DNA from: an uncultured Bacteriovoracaceae bacterium
GTDB lineage: Bacteria; Bdellovibrionota; Bacteriovoracia; Bacteriovoracales; Bacteriovoracaceae
NCBI GenBank assembly: GCA_937952395.1
Contig: CALFYV010000090.1
Span: 1 to 64,000, forward strand
Length of the DNA stretch: 64,000 bases
Reading direction: 5' to 3'
The position numbers were made by a program, and so were the translations under genes. The first letter of the stretch is position 1; each line of letters begins with the position of its first letter. Shown piece after piece: positions 1 to 7,829 of the stretch. The notes beneath the pieces are model-generated. The model made no database searches. It saw nothing but the letters and a program-made list of their open reading frames with translations, and was not told the DNA's origin.

Positions 1-318
1 CGGGGGAAGCGTGCCATCATATTGATCAGGAACAAGACTGGAAAGCAGTTCGAAACCGTGTTCTTCTTGATGGTGGCTAGAAAAAGAAATGTAACGCACT
101 AAAAGATTATCAGCACGAGGCGACTTTTGACAAGCTCCGATGACTTCTTTCAAAACAGCTTCCATATTTTGTTGGAATCCATGCGTGCTTCCGCTGCGAT
201 CAGCCACAATGGTAACAAGAGTATACTCAGTTGCTCCTAAATCCTCAATTTTAGCGGCACTAAACCCAAAGTGCCCAGCATTATGTTGTTGCAAACTTTG
301 ACTACCTAGCTTTGGCAT
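1..318 (-). CDS. von Willebrand factor A domain protein, C-terminus cut by window edge
   Basis: The start codon lies at 316-318 and the gene runs off the left edge, so only the first 106 residues are visible. A hydrophobic strand is followed by D40-R-S42-G-S44-T, the DxSxS metal-ion-dependent adhesion site of vWA domains, which bind a divalent cation and mediate protein-protein contact. An aspartate/glutamine-rich lead precedes the domain. vWA proteins in phages and bacteria often work with AAA+ ATPases; an AAA+ gene lies upstream in the same minus-strand cluster (4621-5775), so a MoxR/vWA-style pairing is possible but only inferred. The family call is fairly secure; the role is unknown. Confidence 0.75.
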   Translation of the reverse strand, partial: MPKLGSQSLQQHNAGHFGFSAAKIEDLGATEYTLVTIVADRSGSTHGFQQNMEAVLKEVIGACQKSPRADNLLVRYISFSSHHQEEHGFELLSSLVPDQYDGTLPP

Positions 319-330
319 GATTTTATCCTT

Positions 331-513
331 TTAAAATTCTATATCTGTGCTTTCTTTGTAAATACGTGAGATTTCTTGTGCTTTTGTTAAAATCTCATTT
401 ATAGATTTTCCCGATCTGTGCCAATTGGCTGATTCTTTCAATTTTAATTCTAACGTTTTTGCCATTGCTGACAGCAAAGCCAATTCCGCTAGAATTCGTT
501 CGGTGTTTTGCAT
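331..513 (-). CDS. hypothetical 60-residue protein
   Basis: A small, helix-rich protein with alternating Leu/Ala and charged residues (N-terminal two thirds likely a single amphipathic helix). Its ATG overlaps the stop of the nicotinamidase-like gene in a TAATG arrangement, so it is translationally coupled to it, and the vWA gene starts 12 bases downstream. I do not recognise a family. Tight packing and the coupled start support a real gene. Confidence 0.6.
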   Translation of the reverse strand: MQNTERILAELALLSAMAKTLELKLKESANWHRSGKSINEILTKAQEISRIYKESTDIEF

Positions 514-1397
514 TACTTCAGATAATCGACTGTAGTCGTAGTCTTCATTCCACGCCCAGTCATTTCCTTGACAAAATCATCTTGGTAAACTTCAAATCCT
601 GGGACCGGGGAAGTTCCATCGGTCAAGAGCACACACTTCTTAAGGAATTTATCCTCAGAATCATTGAACGAGTTGGCAATATCACGAACAGTATTTGCCA
701 AACAATGACTGCCTGCCTCTCCTGCAAAAAGGACTTCATCAGCTTCTTCAAGAGTTTGAATAAAAGCTGCATTTAGTTGTGTGCTAGGATCGGCAGGATC
801 AACAACTTCAGCCCGGACAGCACTGAAATGTTCAACATAAGGATTGCTGCCCTTGGTGACAAAATCAACGATGGTATCACCCTTGAGGACAACCCAGTTC
901 AACAAAGCATCCATCAACTGGGGAACTACGTTATGACCTGGAGTCCCGATAAGGCAGTGTGGAGGCCAAATACAATGAGGGTATCGTTTTGCAGCTTGAA
1001 GAGATTCCAAGTATTCCAAGGTCTTTTTGGTAACACTTGGCCTGAAACAGGTAAATTCACCCACATCGTGAGTTTGCCCAGAAGAATCCGTGGTGCTACC
1101 AACAATTTTGCCATTTTCGGCACGCATGATGGTGAAAGGATTGGGATGGTTGCCGCCAGAATCACGGAACCAAACAGGATGAGCAACATGGAACAAGTGA
1201 TGGGAGTCCAAAGTAACATGGATATCATCCAGGCGTTTACCCAAACGCTTAACCATGTCTGCAACACGGTTCATATCTTCCCATGCACCAGGGACACATA
1301 GTTCTCCATCATGAACAACTTGCTGTTCATCTTGTGGGACCACTTTACAAAAGGAGTTCTGGGCATCGATAATAACCAACTGAATGTTTTTAGCCAT
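513..1397 (-). CDS. nicotinamidase/isochorismatase-family cysteine hydrolase
   Basis: 294 residues. The N-terminus has the family's IIDAQNSFC strand with D11; a DxHH...H metal-site stretch (D64, H66, H67, H73), K182 in TKGS and C232 in GSHCLANT complete the expected Asp-Lys-Cys triad and metal ligands. The family hydrolyses nicotinamide to nicotinate or related amides; the long form with a separate HCxxGTxGH stretch near 147-155 is typical of nicotinamidases rather than isochorismatases. In a phage it would feed NAD salvage, which fits the RNA ligase and Nudix genes upstream in the same cluster. Substrate is inferred from family pattern only. Confidence 0.8.
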   Translation of the reverse strand: MAKNIQLVIIDAQNSFCKVVPQDEQQVVHDGELCVPGAWEDMNRVADMVKRLGKRLDDIHVTLDSHHLFHVAHPVWFRDSGGNHPNPFTIMRAENGKIVGSTTDSSGQTHDVGEFTCFRPSVTKKTLEYLESLQAAKRYPHCIWPPHCLIGTPGHNVVPQLMDALLNWVVLKGDTIVDFVTKGSNPYVEHFSAVRAEVVDPADPSTQLNAAFIQTLEEADEVLFAGEAGSHCLANTVRDIANSFNDSEDKFLKKCVLLTDGTSPVPGFEVYQDDFVKEMTGRGMKTTTTVDYLK

Positions 1398-1406
1398 TTT
1401 TAGTCC

Positions 1407-1532
1407 TTATTTTAAGATTTCTTTGAATATAGGATTATCTGTGAAGAGTTTGTATAAAAATACATTACCTATTGTCCAAAATGCAACTCCAATAACTGAA
1501 GCCACCAACGACATAAAAAGTGAAAAGTGCAT
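1407..1532 (-). CDS. 41-residue single-span membrane protein
   Basis: Read directly from the minus strand: ATG at 1530-1532, TAA at 1407-1409, filling exactly the space between the UDG gene (ends 1534) and the nicotinamidase-like gene. Residues about 5-32 are hydrophobic (LFMSLVASVIGVAF...VFLYKLF), giving one transmembrane helix and a short charged tail. Too small for a family call. Support is the close packing and complete hydrophobic profile. Confidence 0.55.
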   Translation of the reverse strand: MHFSLFMSLVASVIGVAFWTIGNVFLYKLFTDNPIFKEILK

Positions 1533-1533
1533 A

Positions 1534-2133
1534 TTAGGATTCTACCGCTTTGTTCAACGATTGTAAACCCGACTCTTTCAAAAGCATTTGCAAATCTTCC
1601 CAAACGTCTTTCTTTGCAGGCGGATTTCTTAAAAGATAGGATGGATGATAGGTTACTAAAACTTTAGCATTAATTGGTTTATCAATTTCATGCCATTGTT
1701 GTCTTAAATAACCAACTTTTTCAGTAGTTTTGAGTATGCCTCGGGCAGCCACAGCACCTAAACAAACAATGTATTTTGGATTTATGGTTTTTAATTGCAG
1801 TTCTAAAAAAGGTCTGCAATTAAGGATTTCCTCAGATTCTGGGTTGCGGTTATTTGGCGGGCGGCATTTAACAATATTTAATATATAAATTTCTTCTCGT
1901 GTTAATCCACAAGCATTAAGGATGTTTGTCAATAACTTACCGCTTCGGCCCACAAAAGGCTCGCCCTGTTCATCCTCAGCCCGGCCAGGTGCCTCTCCCG
2001 CAAAAATTACAGAAGAATTAAAGTCACCACAACCAAAAACAGTGTTCGTTCTATTTGCCACTAATTGTTGGCACAATGTGCATGCAGATACTTTTTCTTG
2101 TATCAGGTCAAGCTTTTCTTGTTTAGAAAGCAT
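1534..2133 (-). CDS. family 4 uracil-DNA glycosylase
   Basis: 199 residues from ATG 2133; a TTG 15 bases upstream is less likely because the ATG forms a TAATG overlap with the preceding gene. The FeS-type UDG signature is clear: CxxC near the N-terminus (C18, C21), GEAPGRxEDExGxPFVGRSG (uracil-binding motif A), the KCRPPxNRxP segment with another Cys plus a later Cys in NCRPFL, and the C-terminal TYHPSYLLRNP motif B. The enzyme removes uracil from DNA, starting base-excision repair; in phage it would guard replicated DNA against deaminated cytosine. Length is normal for the family. Confidence 0.9.
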   Translation of the reverse strand: MLSKQEKLDLIQEKVSACTLCQQLVANRTNTVFGCGDFNSSVIFAGEAPGRAEDEQGEPFVGRSGKLLTNILNACGLTREEIYILNIVKCRPPNNRNPESEEILNCRPFLELQLKTINPKYIVCLGAVAARGILKTTEKVGYLRQQWHEIDKPINAKVLVTYHPSYLLRNPPAKKDVWEDLQMLLKESGLQSLNKAVES

Positions 2134-2297
2134 TATCTTTTCCACCAATCGGCGGGGTCGTCTGTGAAGGCGTCTTTGTTGGAAGTATGGGGAATGATAT
2201 ATGGAATGATTTTTTTACAAGCGATTTGTAAAACTAAAAGACTAAACACAACACCTGATAGGAATCCCAAAATGTAGTAAACAAAACTAGACATCAT
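2133..2297 (-). CDS. small single-span membrane protein
   Basis: 54 residues if started at the first of two tandem ATGs (2295-2297 or 2292-2294); the ATGATGA string overlaps the stop of the upstream gene, arguing for translational coupling and against the longer open frame. Residues about 4-27 form a hydrophobic helix with a Gly (FVYYILGFLSGVVFSLLVLQ), then KK and a polar tail ending in WWKR. It is coupled to the UDG gene by TAATG. Function unknown. Confidence 0.6.
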   Translation of the reverse strand: MMSSFVYYILGFLSGVVFSLLVLQIACKKIIPYIIPHTSNKDAFTDDPADWWKR

Positions 2298-2863
2298 TTG
2301 ATCTTTGAAAACTGTGGTGGGAACATAGCCTTTAATCTCCAATCAACTGTGGGGGCTACATAGCCACTGTCAATTAATTCTAAAACAGCTTCTTTCAACT
2401 CGGGTTCTTCGATGGCTAATTTTTCGCCAATTATTTCTTGGGACAACGGGCCTTCTTGTTTCAATAAGTAAAAAATTCTTGCCTTCGGTCCATAACATGG
2501 TTCAAAATCATGCTTCGCAGCAAAATACCCCCTATCGCTCCCTTTCTCTAAACCACGATAAAACTCTACATCTAATTCTTGCTTTAATTCCTCGATATCT
2601 CTTGTTAATTTCTCAATTGTTCTTTGAGGCGACACATATTCACTAGAGGGGTTGTGTCTACATGAAATATATCTTAAACAATTGGCCATCATTTCTAATG
2701 GTTCATGAAGTCTTAAATCGGCCTCTGCCACGCCTTCGGGCAAAACATTATATAATTCAATGTCATCTAACCAACATCGATCATCGCCTTTTTGATCACG
2801 GTGTTTTCGGATGGCATTTCGTAATTTTTCAATTTCTAGCTGTAGGTCTTCACTACTAGACAT
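2294..2863 (-). CDS. conserved hypothetical protein with C-terminal winged-helix-like domain
   Basis: 189 residues. The N-terminal 30 residues are a coiled-coil leading to RKHRDQKGDDRCWLDD, a stretch I recall as a recurrent short domain in phage and bacterial hypothetical proteins. A second helix pair follows, and residues about 130-180 (ARIFYLLKQEG..SQEIIGEKL....ELKEAVLELIDSGYV) have the helix pattern of a winged helix. It overlaps the end of the Nudix reading frame by 8 bases. Function unknown; nucleic-acid binding is a guess from fold pattern. Confidence 0.6.
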   Translation of the reverse strand: MSSSEDLQLEIEKLRNAIRKHRDQKGDDRCWLDDIELYNVLPEGVAEADLRLHEPLEMMANCLRYISCRHNPSSEYVSPQRTIEKLTRDIEELKQELDVEFYRGLEKGSDRGYFAAKHDFEPCYGPKARIFYLLKQEGPLSQEIIGEKLAIEEPELKEAVLELIDSGYVAPTVDWRLKAMFPPQFSKIK

Positions 2864-3261
2864 TCATATGTTTCCTGAATCTTTTAATGAATTCGCTTTG
2901 ATCTTTATGAAGCAATTCTTCTGCTTTGTCTAGAGGAACAAATTCAGCTTTATCTACTTCCCAAGAAGCACAATAGGGAACAGTAGAATCAGGCAGTTCT
3001 CCGCAATAGCAATGAACCTTCTTTTTCTTAGATTTATAAGTTATTTCTCCAAGAGATTCCAGTTCTTCGGGAGCAATAACACCAGTCTCTTCCCATGTTT
3101 CTCGTCGGGCTGCTTCTTCTGTAGTTTCACCGTCGTCAAGTTTGCCTTTAGGAATAGACCATGCTGCATTTTTGTTATAATTACCTGATGGATGGACTAT
3201 TAAGACTTCATAATCTTTATTTTTTCTTGCGATAAAGCAAGGTTCCGGCTGATTTTATCAT
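2856..3261 (-). pseudogene. Nudix hydrolase interrupted by a one-base frameshift in a homopolymer
   Basis: Reading the minus strand by hand, ATG at 3259-3261 opens MIKSAGTLLYRKK, the standard Nudix N-terminal strand, then hits TAA right after a run of six A (plus-strand T6 at 3220-3225). One base over, the frame continues NKDYEVLIVHPSG, AAWSIPKG and a full Nudix box GX5EX7REXXEEXG (GKLDDGE...RETWEETGV) to a TAG at 2856. Removing one A restores a normal gene of about 134 residues. Nudix enzymes hydrolyse nucleoside diphosphate-linked compounds; next to an RNA ligase this one might trim dinucleoside polyphosphates or NAD(H)-type molecules. A sequencing error in the homopolymer, a true mutation or ribosomal slippage could each explain it. 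Confidence 0.8.
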
Positions 3262-3264
3262 AAA

Positions 3265-4047
3265 TTATTTAGACTTAGCTCTTAAAGTTCTACGATAATC
3301 CTCTCGCCGCAGTTTAGCAATAATTTTTCGGTCTGCCGTTCGAACAACAACACCTTCAGGTGTCCCTAGAGCGTCGTTGTCTAATGCACAACGAGTATCG
3401 CCCATAGATAACAACCAATCATTAACTTCTTCGTGAGTTTTTGGAAGGTCGGCTGCATCTCCTTCAAACAATGGTGGAACAACTTCTATATTGAAGACAG
3501 AAGCCCAGTTTTTTAATTCATCAACATGAACAAAGCTTTGTCCTCCATGATCCCGCCATTGAGAAATTTTTTCTCGGGGCATCTCTAAAATATTTTTAAA
3601 ATCAAAATGACGAATTATATCAAATAAACGAAACCCTCTTTCTTCCTTTGCATAGTTCTTCCCAGGCCCAATGCCTTTGCCATAAACTTCACCATATAAC
3701 ACAAAAATTGAAGGATGATCGTTTTTTGTAGCATCCAGAAACACTTGCCTATGAATATGTTTTTTAACAGTGTTAACTATATTCATAGTATTATTTTCGA
3801 TAAGATCGTTGAACTCCCAAAGCAAGTCTTCTCTGCTGCCGACAATGACTTTCCCATCAGGCATAAAAATTATGCGAGCATTGGTCCCATCTACTTTTTC
3901 AGTAGCATAAACCGTGCCTTCAAATTCAAAAGAAAGATCATTTGTTAGTCGGCCCTTTTGACCCAATACATGATAAGTAGAAATAGACGGGTATTTAGTC
4001 AGACTGTTTATCTTCTGAAGCTGATCTTTAGTTGTGGTGAAAATCAT
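3265..4047 (-). CDS. RNA ligase (nucleotidyltransferase superfamily)
   Basis: 260 residues. ATG at 4047 is preceded by AGGAGG with 5-base spacing; the upstream GTG is abutted by the same Shine-Dalgarno and rejected. Motif I is K51-V-D-G-T-N (the AMP-accepting lysine), motif III-like is VLYGE(120)VYG, motif IV is EGVVVR (E231) and motif V is IAKLRRED (K245). These match the Rnl2-like branch, which joins 3'-OH and 5'-PO4 RNA ends. In phages such enzymes repair tRNAs cleaved by host defence nucleases. Three bases separate it from the Nudix frame. Confidence 0.85.
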   Translation of the reverse strand: MIFTTTKDQLQKINSLTKYPSISTYHVLGQKGRLTNDLSFEFEGTVYATEKVDGTNARIIFMPDGKVIVGSREDLLWEFNDLIENNTMNIVNTVKKHIHRQVFLDATKNDHPSIFVLYGEVYGKGIGPGKNYAKEERGFRLFDIIRHFDFKNILEMPREKISQWRDHGGQSFVHVDELKNWASVFNIEVVPPLFEGDAADLPKTHEEVNDWLLSMGDTRCALDNDALGTPEGVVVRTADRKIIAKLRREDYRRTLRAKSK

Positions 4048-4252
4048 AATCACCTCCTAACCTAGCCAGCGCCTCTTGGAGAACACTAGCCATTATCTCA
4101 TCATTTATTTCATGATGTTTAATAAAGAATCCTGCTGCCTCGTGTTTTTCTTGAGGGATGGTCATTTCAACATCCAATCCTCTTTCAAGAAATACTTCTC
4201 TTATAGCAGCAGATATTTGATCAGCAGTGTGGATTGCATTATTGTTTGCCAT
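4028..4252 (-). CDS. hypothetical 74-residue protein
   Basis: Starts at MANNNAIHTADQ, overlapping the end of the upstream gene by 14 bases and the start of the RNA ligase by 20. Two helices flank a central EMTIPQEKHEAAGFFIKHHEI segment. It is rich in His and Glu, with no recognisable family. Coupled position in the operon is the main support. Confidence 0.55.
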   Translation of the reverse strand: MANNNAIHTADQISAAIREVFLERGLDVEMTIPQEKHEAAGFFIKHHEINDEIMASVLQEALARLGGDYDFHHN

Positions 4253-4619
4253 TTTTCTTCGCCTGATCCATTGCTTTTTTGTGAACGGCACGTACTTCAT
4301 CTAGGAATTTTTGACCTGCCTTTTTTACCTTTTCGGCAGCAGGCATTGTCTCAAGTTTATCAGTCACTTCTTTAACAACCAATTCAGCAGCATTGGTAAT
4401 ATTGCGAACCAATTTATCAAATTGATTTTCATCGACAGTGACTTTATCATCAACTTTGTTGGAGGACAACAAGTCTTTTACAGCATCAAAATCATCAATT
4501 TTTTCAACCTGATCAATTGTCCCTTCAAACAACATTTTATTGATATCAGGAATGGTTTTTGAATCATCAGCGATGATATCAAATACTTGTCCGTTTTTAC
4601 GGAGAACATAATAAGGCAT
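4239..4619 (-). CDS. hypothetical 126-residue protein
   Basis: I choose the internal MPYYVLRKNGQVFDII start (4619), because the longer frame would run deep into the AAA+ gene. The N-terminal 40 residues look like a small beta-rich segment; the rest is a highly charged helix (NITNAAELVVKEVTDKL...KKAGQKFLDEVRAVHKKAMDQAKK), probably coiled coil. It directly follows the AAA+ ATPase and could be a partner, but this is only positional. Confidence 0.55.
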   Translation of the reverse strand: MPYYVLRKNGQVFDIIADDSKTIPDINKMLFEGTIDQVEKIDDFDAVKDLLSSNKVDDKVTVDENQFDKLVRNITNAAELVVKEVTDKLETMPAAEKVKKAGQKFLDEVRAVHKKAMDQAKKNGKQ

Positions 4620-4620
4620 A

Positions 4621-5775
4621 TCAGCTTTCCTTGGTTTTGGGTGGTTTTGTGTTGCGAATTGCTTGTTGATACGAACCGTCAAGTAGATCATCACGCCCGC
4701 ACAAACAAATGGGAATAATTTTCCTCGGATCATCAATGCCTTCCTCTTCCATACAAAACTTTAAGGTTGGTTCAATCCATTCGGTTTTACCATTAACTCT
4801 AGTTACCTCTCGCTCCAGAATTTTTTGCATCGTATGGCGGTCGGGACGAGGGCAATGAATTTCATGGGCAAAACGACTGTAAAGGGCGCCGCTCATAACA
4901 CGCTTGAACAATTCAATGTCATTGACGGTGGCCAGACACAACAGTTTAGCATTTCTGGCTCTTTGTCCAATATTGAAATTTACCTTTTTAATTTCTGCAC
5001 GGTGGTCCAAAATTCCTAAAAGCCAACGAAGACTACTTTCATCGGTCTTTTCAATTTCTTCCATAATTAAAACAGGAGGAATATAATCAGACTCCAACAA
5101 GATACGCTCGGCACCAGCTTTTGTGGTGCTTGTAGCGTCCCATTTAAGGAAGGCTTGGTTTTCCTTTCCAAGCATTTTGCCAACGGCAGTCAAGATTTCG
5201 CTTTTGCCACAAGCGGGCGGTCCCTCTAAAACACAATGAAAACGACTTTGAAAATCAGTTTCTTTAGCAGCCAAAAGTGCGCTGTGAACGATTTTAATTT
5301 GATCATTGCGACCAAAGATATGATTGAAATGATCGCCCAAATTGGTGTTAATTTCACCAAGATTTTTGACAACATTCTTAATGACGGGTTTTTCGTCGGA
5401 GGCGAAGGGAGCTACCTTGCCTTCATCAACTAATTCATCATACAGTGGTTTTATACCACTGCCGGTTACGAGCCAAGGATATTGAGCGAAGGACGCAGAT
5501 TGTCCCGCCTTGATGAGGAATTTGCAAATAGAACGAAATTGCTTCTCAGCATTTCCTTTGTGACCAGAGGTTTTCTTAAAGACCACCTTGCGTTCAAAAA
5601 CCCAAAGTCCATTCTCATCCTTGCGAGGGGCACGTAGTCCAACGGAATATTCCCAACCATTACCTCTATTGCCAGCTAGTGCCCGGCCAATAATCTTTAG
5701 AACCTGCTTCTTAATGGTTTCATCATTAGTTCTCTGTCCAACTCTCCTGGTAATAGTGACGGGAAACTCTGACAT
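4621..5775 (-). CDS. AAA+ ATPase
   Basis: 384 residues. Walker A is G185-PPACGK-S192, Walker B VLIMEE (235-240), sensor-1 ATVND (N286) and a probable arginine finger in LYSRF (R301). The N-terminal 140 residues are not AAA+ and carry basic and aromatic patches. The HIFGRNDQ lead to the P-loop resembles MoxR/RuvB-like and Lon-like modules (single-ring helicase or remodelling ATPase). It is the first gene after the sigma70-like promoter at 5827-5855 and heads the minus cluster that ends with a vWA protein. DNA clamp loading or protein remodelling are both possible; the substrate is unknown. Confidence 0.8.
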   Translation of the reverse strand: MSEFPVTITRRVGQRTNDETIKKQVLKIIGRALAGNRGNGWEYSVGLRAPRKDENGLWVFERKVVFKKTSGHKGNAEKQFRSICKFLIKAGQSASFAQYPWLVTGSGIKPLYDELVDEGKVAPFASDEKPVIKNVVKNLGEINTNLGDHFNHIFGRNDQIKIVHSALLAAKETDFQSRFHCVLEGPPACGKSEILTAVGKMLGKENQAFLKWDATSTTKAGAERILLESDYIPPVLIMEEIEKTDESSLRWLLGILDHRAEIKKVNFNIGQRARNAKLLCLATVNDIELFKRVMSGALYSRFAHEIHCPRPDRHTMQKILEREVTRVNGKTEWIEPTLKFCMEEEGIDDPRKIIPICLCGRDDLLDGSYQQAIRNTKPPKTKES

Positions 5776-5826
5776 TCGGATTCTCCGTGATATAAGATTT
5801 ACATATTTTCCCCACGACGCAGAGAA

Positions 5827-5855
5827 TCATTATACCACGAAGTTATCGATTTGTG
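5827..5855 (-). promoter_or_regulatory. sigma70-like promoter of the AAA+ ATPase operon
   Basis: On the minus strand TTCACA (5850-5855) and TATAAT (5827-5832) are separated by 17 bases, close to the bacterial housekeeping consensus. The gene start is about 50 bases downstream. It overlaps the last codons of the gene at 5858-6334. This suggests early expression by unmodified host polymerase of the nucleic-acid enzymes. Confidence 0.65.
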
Positions 5856-5857
5856 AA

Positions 5858-6334
5858 CTAGCCCAAAATTGTGACGCCATCGAGCGGATCGTCATTTAAC
5901 AAAACCTCATTTTGGTTTTCCTGAGGCTTGCCTTCTTGAAGATTTTCCTCTTTCTTCTCATCTTTAGGATCAACTGAGACATGTTCAACTACACCTTTTT
6001 CGGTGACTGTGGATGGTTGATCTAGAATTAGTTTCTCTTCATTAATTATATTTTCATTCATGGTTTGCCTTTCTTCTTTCTTTGGGCTAACTAACTCACG
6101 AATTAGCCTGACAGAATTGTTTTTAACTAACTGCATAAAATAATTGTCGCCTTCAAATTCGGCGTTGGCCTCTACTCTTGTCTTGCCGTTGGGCAGCGGT
6201 TTAGGTAAAATCAGCGTGCCGCTGGTGTTGTTTTTGTAGAGGTATAGTCCTTCCCCGTGAAGTTTCTTTTCCAGAGCGATTTTTCGTTCGTGCTGTCTTT
6301 GCAGCTTATTCAATTTTTTCTTCTTGCGTCTCAT
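5858..6334 (-). CDS. hypothetical basic/acidic two-part protein
   Basis: 158 residues. The N-terminus is strongly basic (MRRKKKKLNKLQRQHERK), followed by a compact segment with GEGLYLYKNNTSGTLILPKPLPNGKTRVEANAEFEGDNYF, which looks beta-rich. The last 70 residues are low-complexity Glu/Lys/Asn. The compact centre resembles short phage structural or decoration segments but I cannot name it. Divergent from the gene at 6433. Confidence 0.6.
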   Translation of the reverse strand: MRRKKKKLNKLQRQHERKIALEKKLHGEGLYLYKNNTSGTLILPKPLPNGKTRVEANAEFEGDNYFMQLVKNNSVRLIRELVSPKKEERQTMNENIINEEKLILDQPSTVTEKGVVEHVSVDPKDEKKEENLQEGKPQENQNEVLLNDDPLDGVTILG

Positions 6335-6382
6335 AAATATTTTGACCTTTACATTCTAGCGTTACGATTGTAAATTTGCGTT

Positions 6383-6412
6383 TTGAACTTTCGTTCTTTT
6401 GGCTATTATTAT
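6383..6412 (+). promoter_or_regulatory. possible sigma70-like promoter for the gene at 6433
   Basis: TTGAAC (6383-6388) and TATTAT (6407-6412) with an 18-base spacer lie in the divergent intergenic region, about 20 bases before the start codon and just before a GGAG ribosome site. Match is moderate. Confidence 0.35.
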
Positions 6413-6432
6413 TTAGTAATACGGAGAAAAAA

Positions 6433-6765
6433 ATGGGTGATAAACCAAAGAAATGGACAGATACATATCCTCAAGGCACCGCCGAAGGGAATGAAGAATG
6501 TCGCTTCTTCAAGGCTCTTGCACGAAATAAAGATTACAAGTGGAGATCAGTTTCCGCTTTGTCTAAAGAGTCTGGTCTTTCCTTGCAAAGAGTTGAGGAA
6601 ATTCTGAACAAATACTACAAGAAAAATATGGTTTTCATGAACCCTAAAGGCGAAGAACAATGGGGTTACTGGGAGCGTATCCCACAGAGTATTTGGGATG
6701 TTAACAGTAAAAAATCCATTGCCAGGGACGATCAGGATGCAAGAATTGAAAATTCGAAATCCTGA
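6433..6765 (+). CDS. winged-helix/HTH-like small protein
   Basis: 110 residues from the ATG at 6433, which has GGAG 7 bases upstream; the longer frame upstream lacks a ribosome site and is rejected. Residues about 20-65 (EECRFFKALARNKDYKWRSVSALSKESGLSLQRVEEILNKYYKKNMV) have the helix-turn-helix pattern of a winged helix, followed by an aromatic wing (GYWERIP). It could be a phage transcription regulator. A strong terminator follows immediately. Confidence 0.65.
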   Translation: MGDKPKKWTDTYPQGTAEGNEECRFFKALARNKDYKWRSVSALSKESGLSLQRVEEILNKYYKKNMVFMNPKGEEQWGYWERIPQSIWDVNSKKSIARDDQDARIENSKS

Positions 6766-6770
6766 AAAAC

Positions 6771-6797
6771 AAAAACCCGCCTATATGACGGGTTTTT
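6771..6797 (+). terminator. intrinsic terminator between convergent genes
   Basis: AAAAACCCG, a 9-base loop and CGGGTTTTTT form a stem with a T-run on both strands. It sits between the stop of the HTH gene (6765) and the convergent gene ending at 6820, so it probably works in both directions. Confidence 0.8.
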
Positions 6798-6819
6798 TGT
6801 TTTCCTCTGTTGGTTATAA

Positions 6820-7077
6820 TTACTCTTTGGATGCAGAGTCTTTTCCACCTTTGCGTGGCTTGGCATCCATGTAATAATCGGTATCGGGAGCAACTGGGTT
6901 GAAGTGTTTGTGCGGATACTGTGATCTAGCATAAGCGTCTGGATAGTTGCCTCGGACGCCACTTCTAAGTCTATCCTCTTTTAGTTTAGGGTTGCCTTCC
7001 TTTTCCTCTGTTTCGTCTGTTAGACTAGGAAGTTCCAATTTTTGTTCTTCTACCCATTGAAAGAAATCTGGTATCAT
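6820..7077 (-). CDS. small protein with shared FxxWxEE N-terminal motif
   Basis: 85 residues. It begins MIPDFFQWVEEQ, matching the aromatic N-terminal peptide found on many proteins in this window, and continues with a charged linker and a tyrosine/histidine-rich segment (NYPDAYARSQYPHKHFNP, DTDYYMDAK). AGAGGAAAAGAT precedes the ATG as ribosome site. No known domain. If the N-terminal peptide is a head-targeting signal this would be a small internal virion protein; that is inference. Confidence 0.65.
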   Translation of the reverse strand: MIPDFFQWVEEQKLELPSLTDETEEKEGNPKLKEDRLRSGVRGNYPDAYARSQYPHKHFNPVAPDTDYYMDAKPRKGGKDSASKE

Positions 7078-7160
7078 ATCTTTTCCTCTAGCAAAAAACC
7101 TATTTTATATAGAGTGATTTTGAAAAATTTGTAAGGCACTTTTGAAAAAAGTCAAAATCC

Positions 7161-7829
7161 ATGCAAGCACAAGAAGTAGAACTGAAGCCTATTCAGGAAG
7201 AATTAAATGGCGAATTGTCTGAAATTATCTACTATGAGTGTCAATTTTGTCAAAAAAACGTTGGATTAAGGTCTCATCAACGCAAAATATGTGAAAGATT
7301 ATCAGGACAACAATTTTACTGTAATTACTGTCTACAGAACAATTTAAACACAAAAAATAATAGACATATATTAATTATGTCATTTAAACCCATACTTGGC
7401 TTTTACTTCTATTCTATGTACATAGACAAGAAAAAATTATATTTAAGCCAAATTATGGACTATCTGAAAATGCATGAATTTGCTGGGTTGCAAAACCCGT
7501 TGTTCAGATACGACCCAGACAGTCTTTTGTGGTTTGTAGATTTTTCCAAGGTGGGCAGAGGCAAGCGGAAACTCCCAATCAGCGAAGTATTGAAAACTGT
7601 GGTCAATATTCTGGCGTGTTTTGAATTGCCCAGAAACATCAACAATTTCTCCACCAGTAGAATTTATGATAAATATAATGAAGCAATAATGAAATTTCAT
7701 TCTAATCGCTATCGCCCGCTTAATAGGAAGATACTAATTCCTACACTAAACACTTGTGGCGGATTATGTGATAACAAAAACTTTGATCACGAAGCAACCA
7801 AGAAATTTAGAAGGTTATTCTTGGACTAA
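7161..7829 (+). CDS. hypothetical protein with zinc-knuckle-like N-terminus
   Basis: 222 residues. C27-x2-C30 and C53-x2-C56 form a likely four-Cys zinc site. The middle contains a hydrophobic segment (ILIMSFKPILGFYFYSMYI), and the C-terminal half is basic with a GLCDNKNFDHEATKKFRRLF end. I do not recognise a family. It ends inside the convergent TPR-glycosyltransferase gene, overlapping by 23 bases. Confidence 0.6.
   Translation: MQAQEVELKPIQEELNGELSEIIYYECQFCQKNVGLRSHQRKICERLSGQQFYCNYCLQNNLNTKNNRHILIMSFKPILGFYFYSMYIDKKKLYLSQIMDYLKMHEFAGLQNPLFRYDPDSLLWFVDFSKVGRGKRKLPISEVLKTVVNILACFELPRNINNFSTSRIYDKYNEAIMKFHSNRYRPLNRKILIPTLNTCGGLCDNKNFDHEATKKFRRLFLD

Noticed and set aside
777..1301. Long plus-strand reading frame of 174 codons
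   Set aside because: It lies antisense inside the nicotinamidase-like gene, whose motifs are complete; the plus-strand product has no sensible composition.
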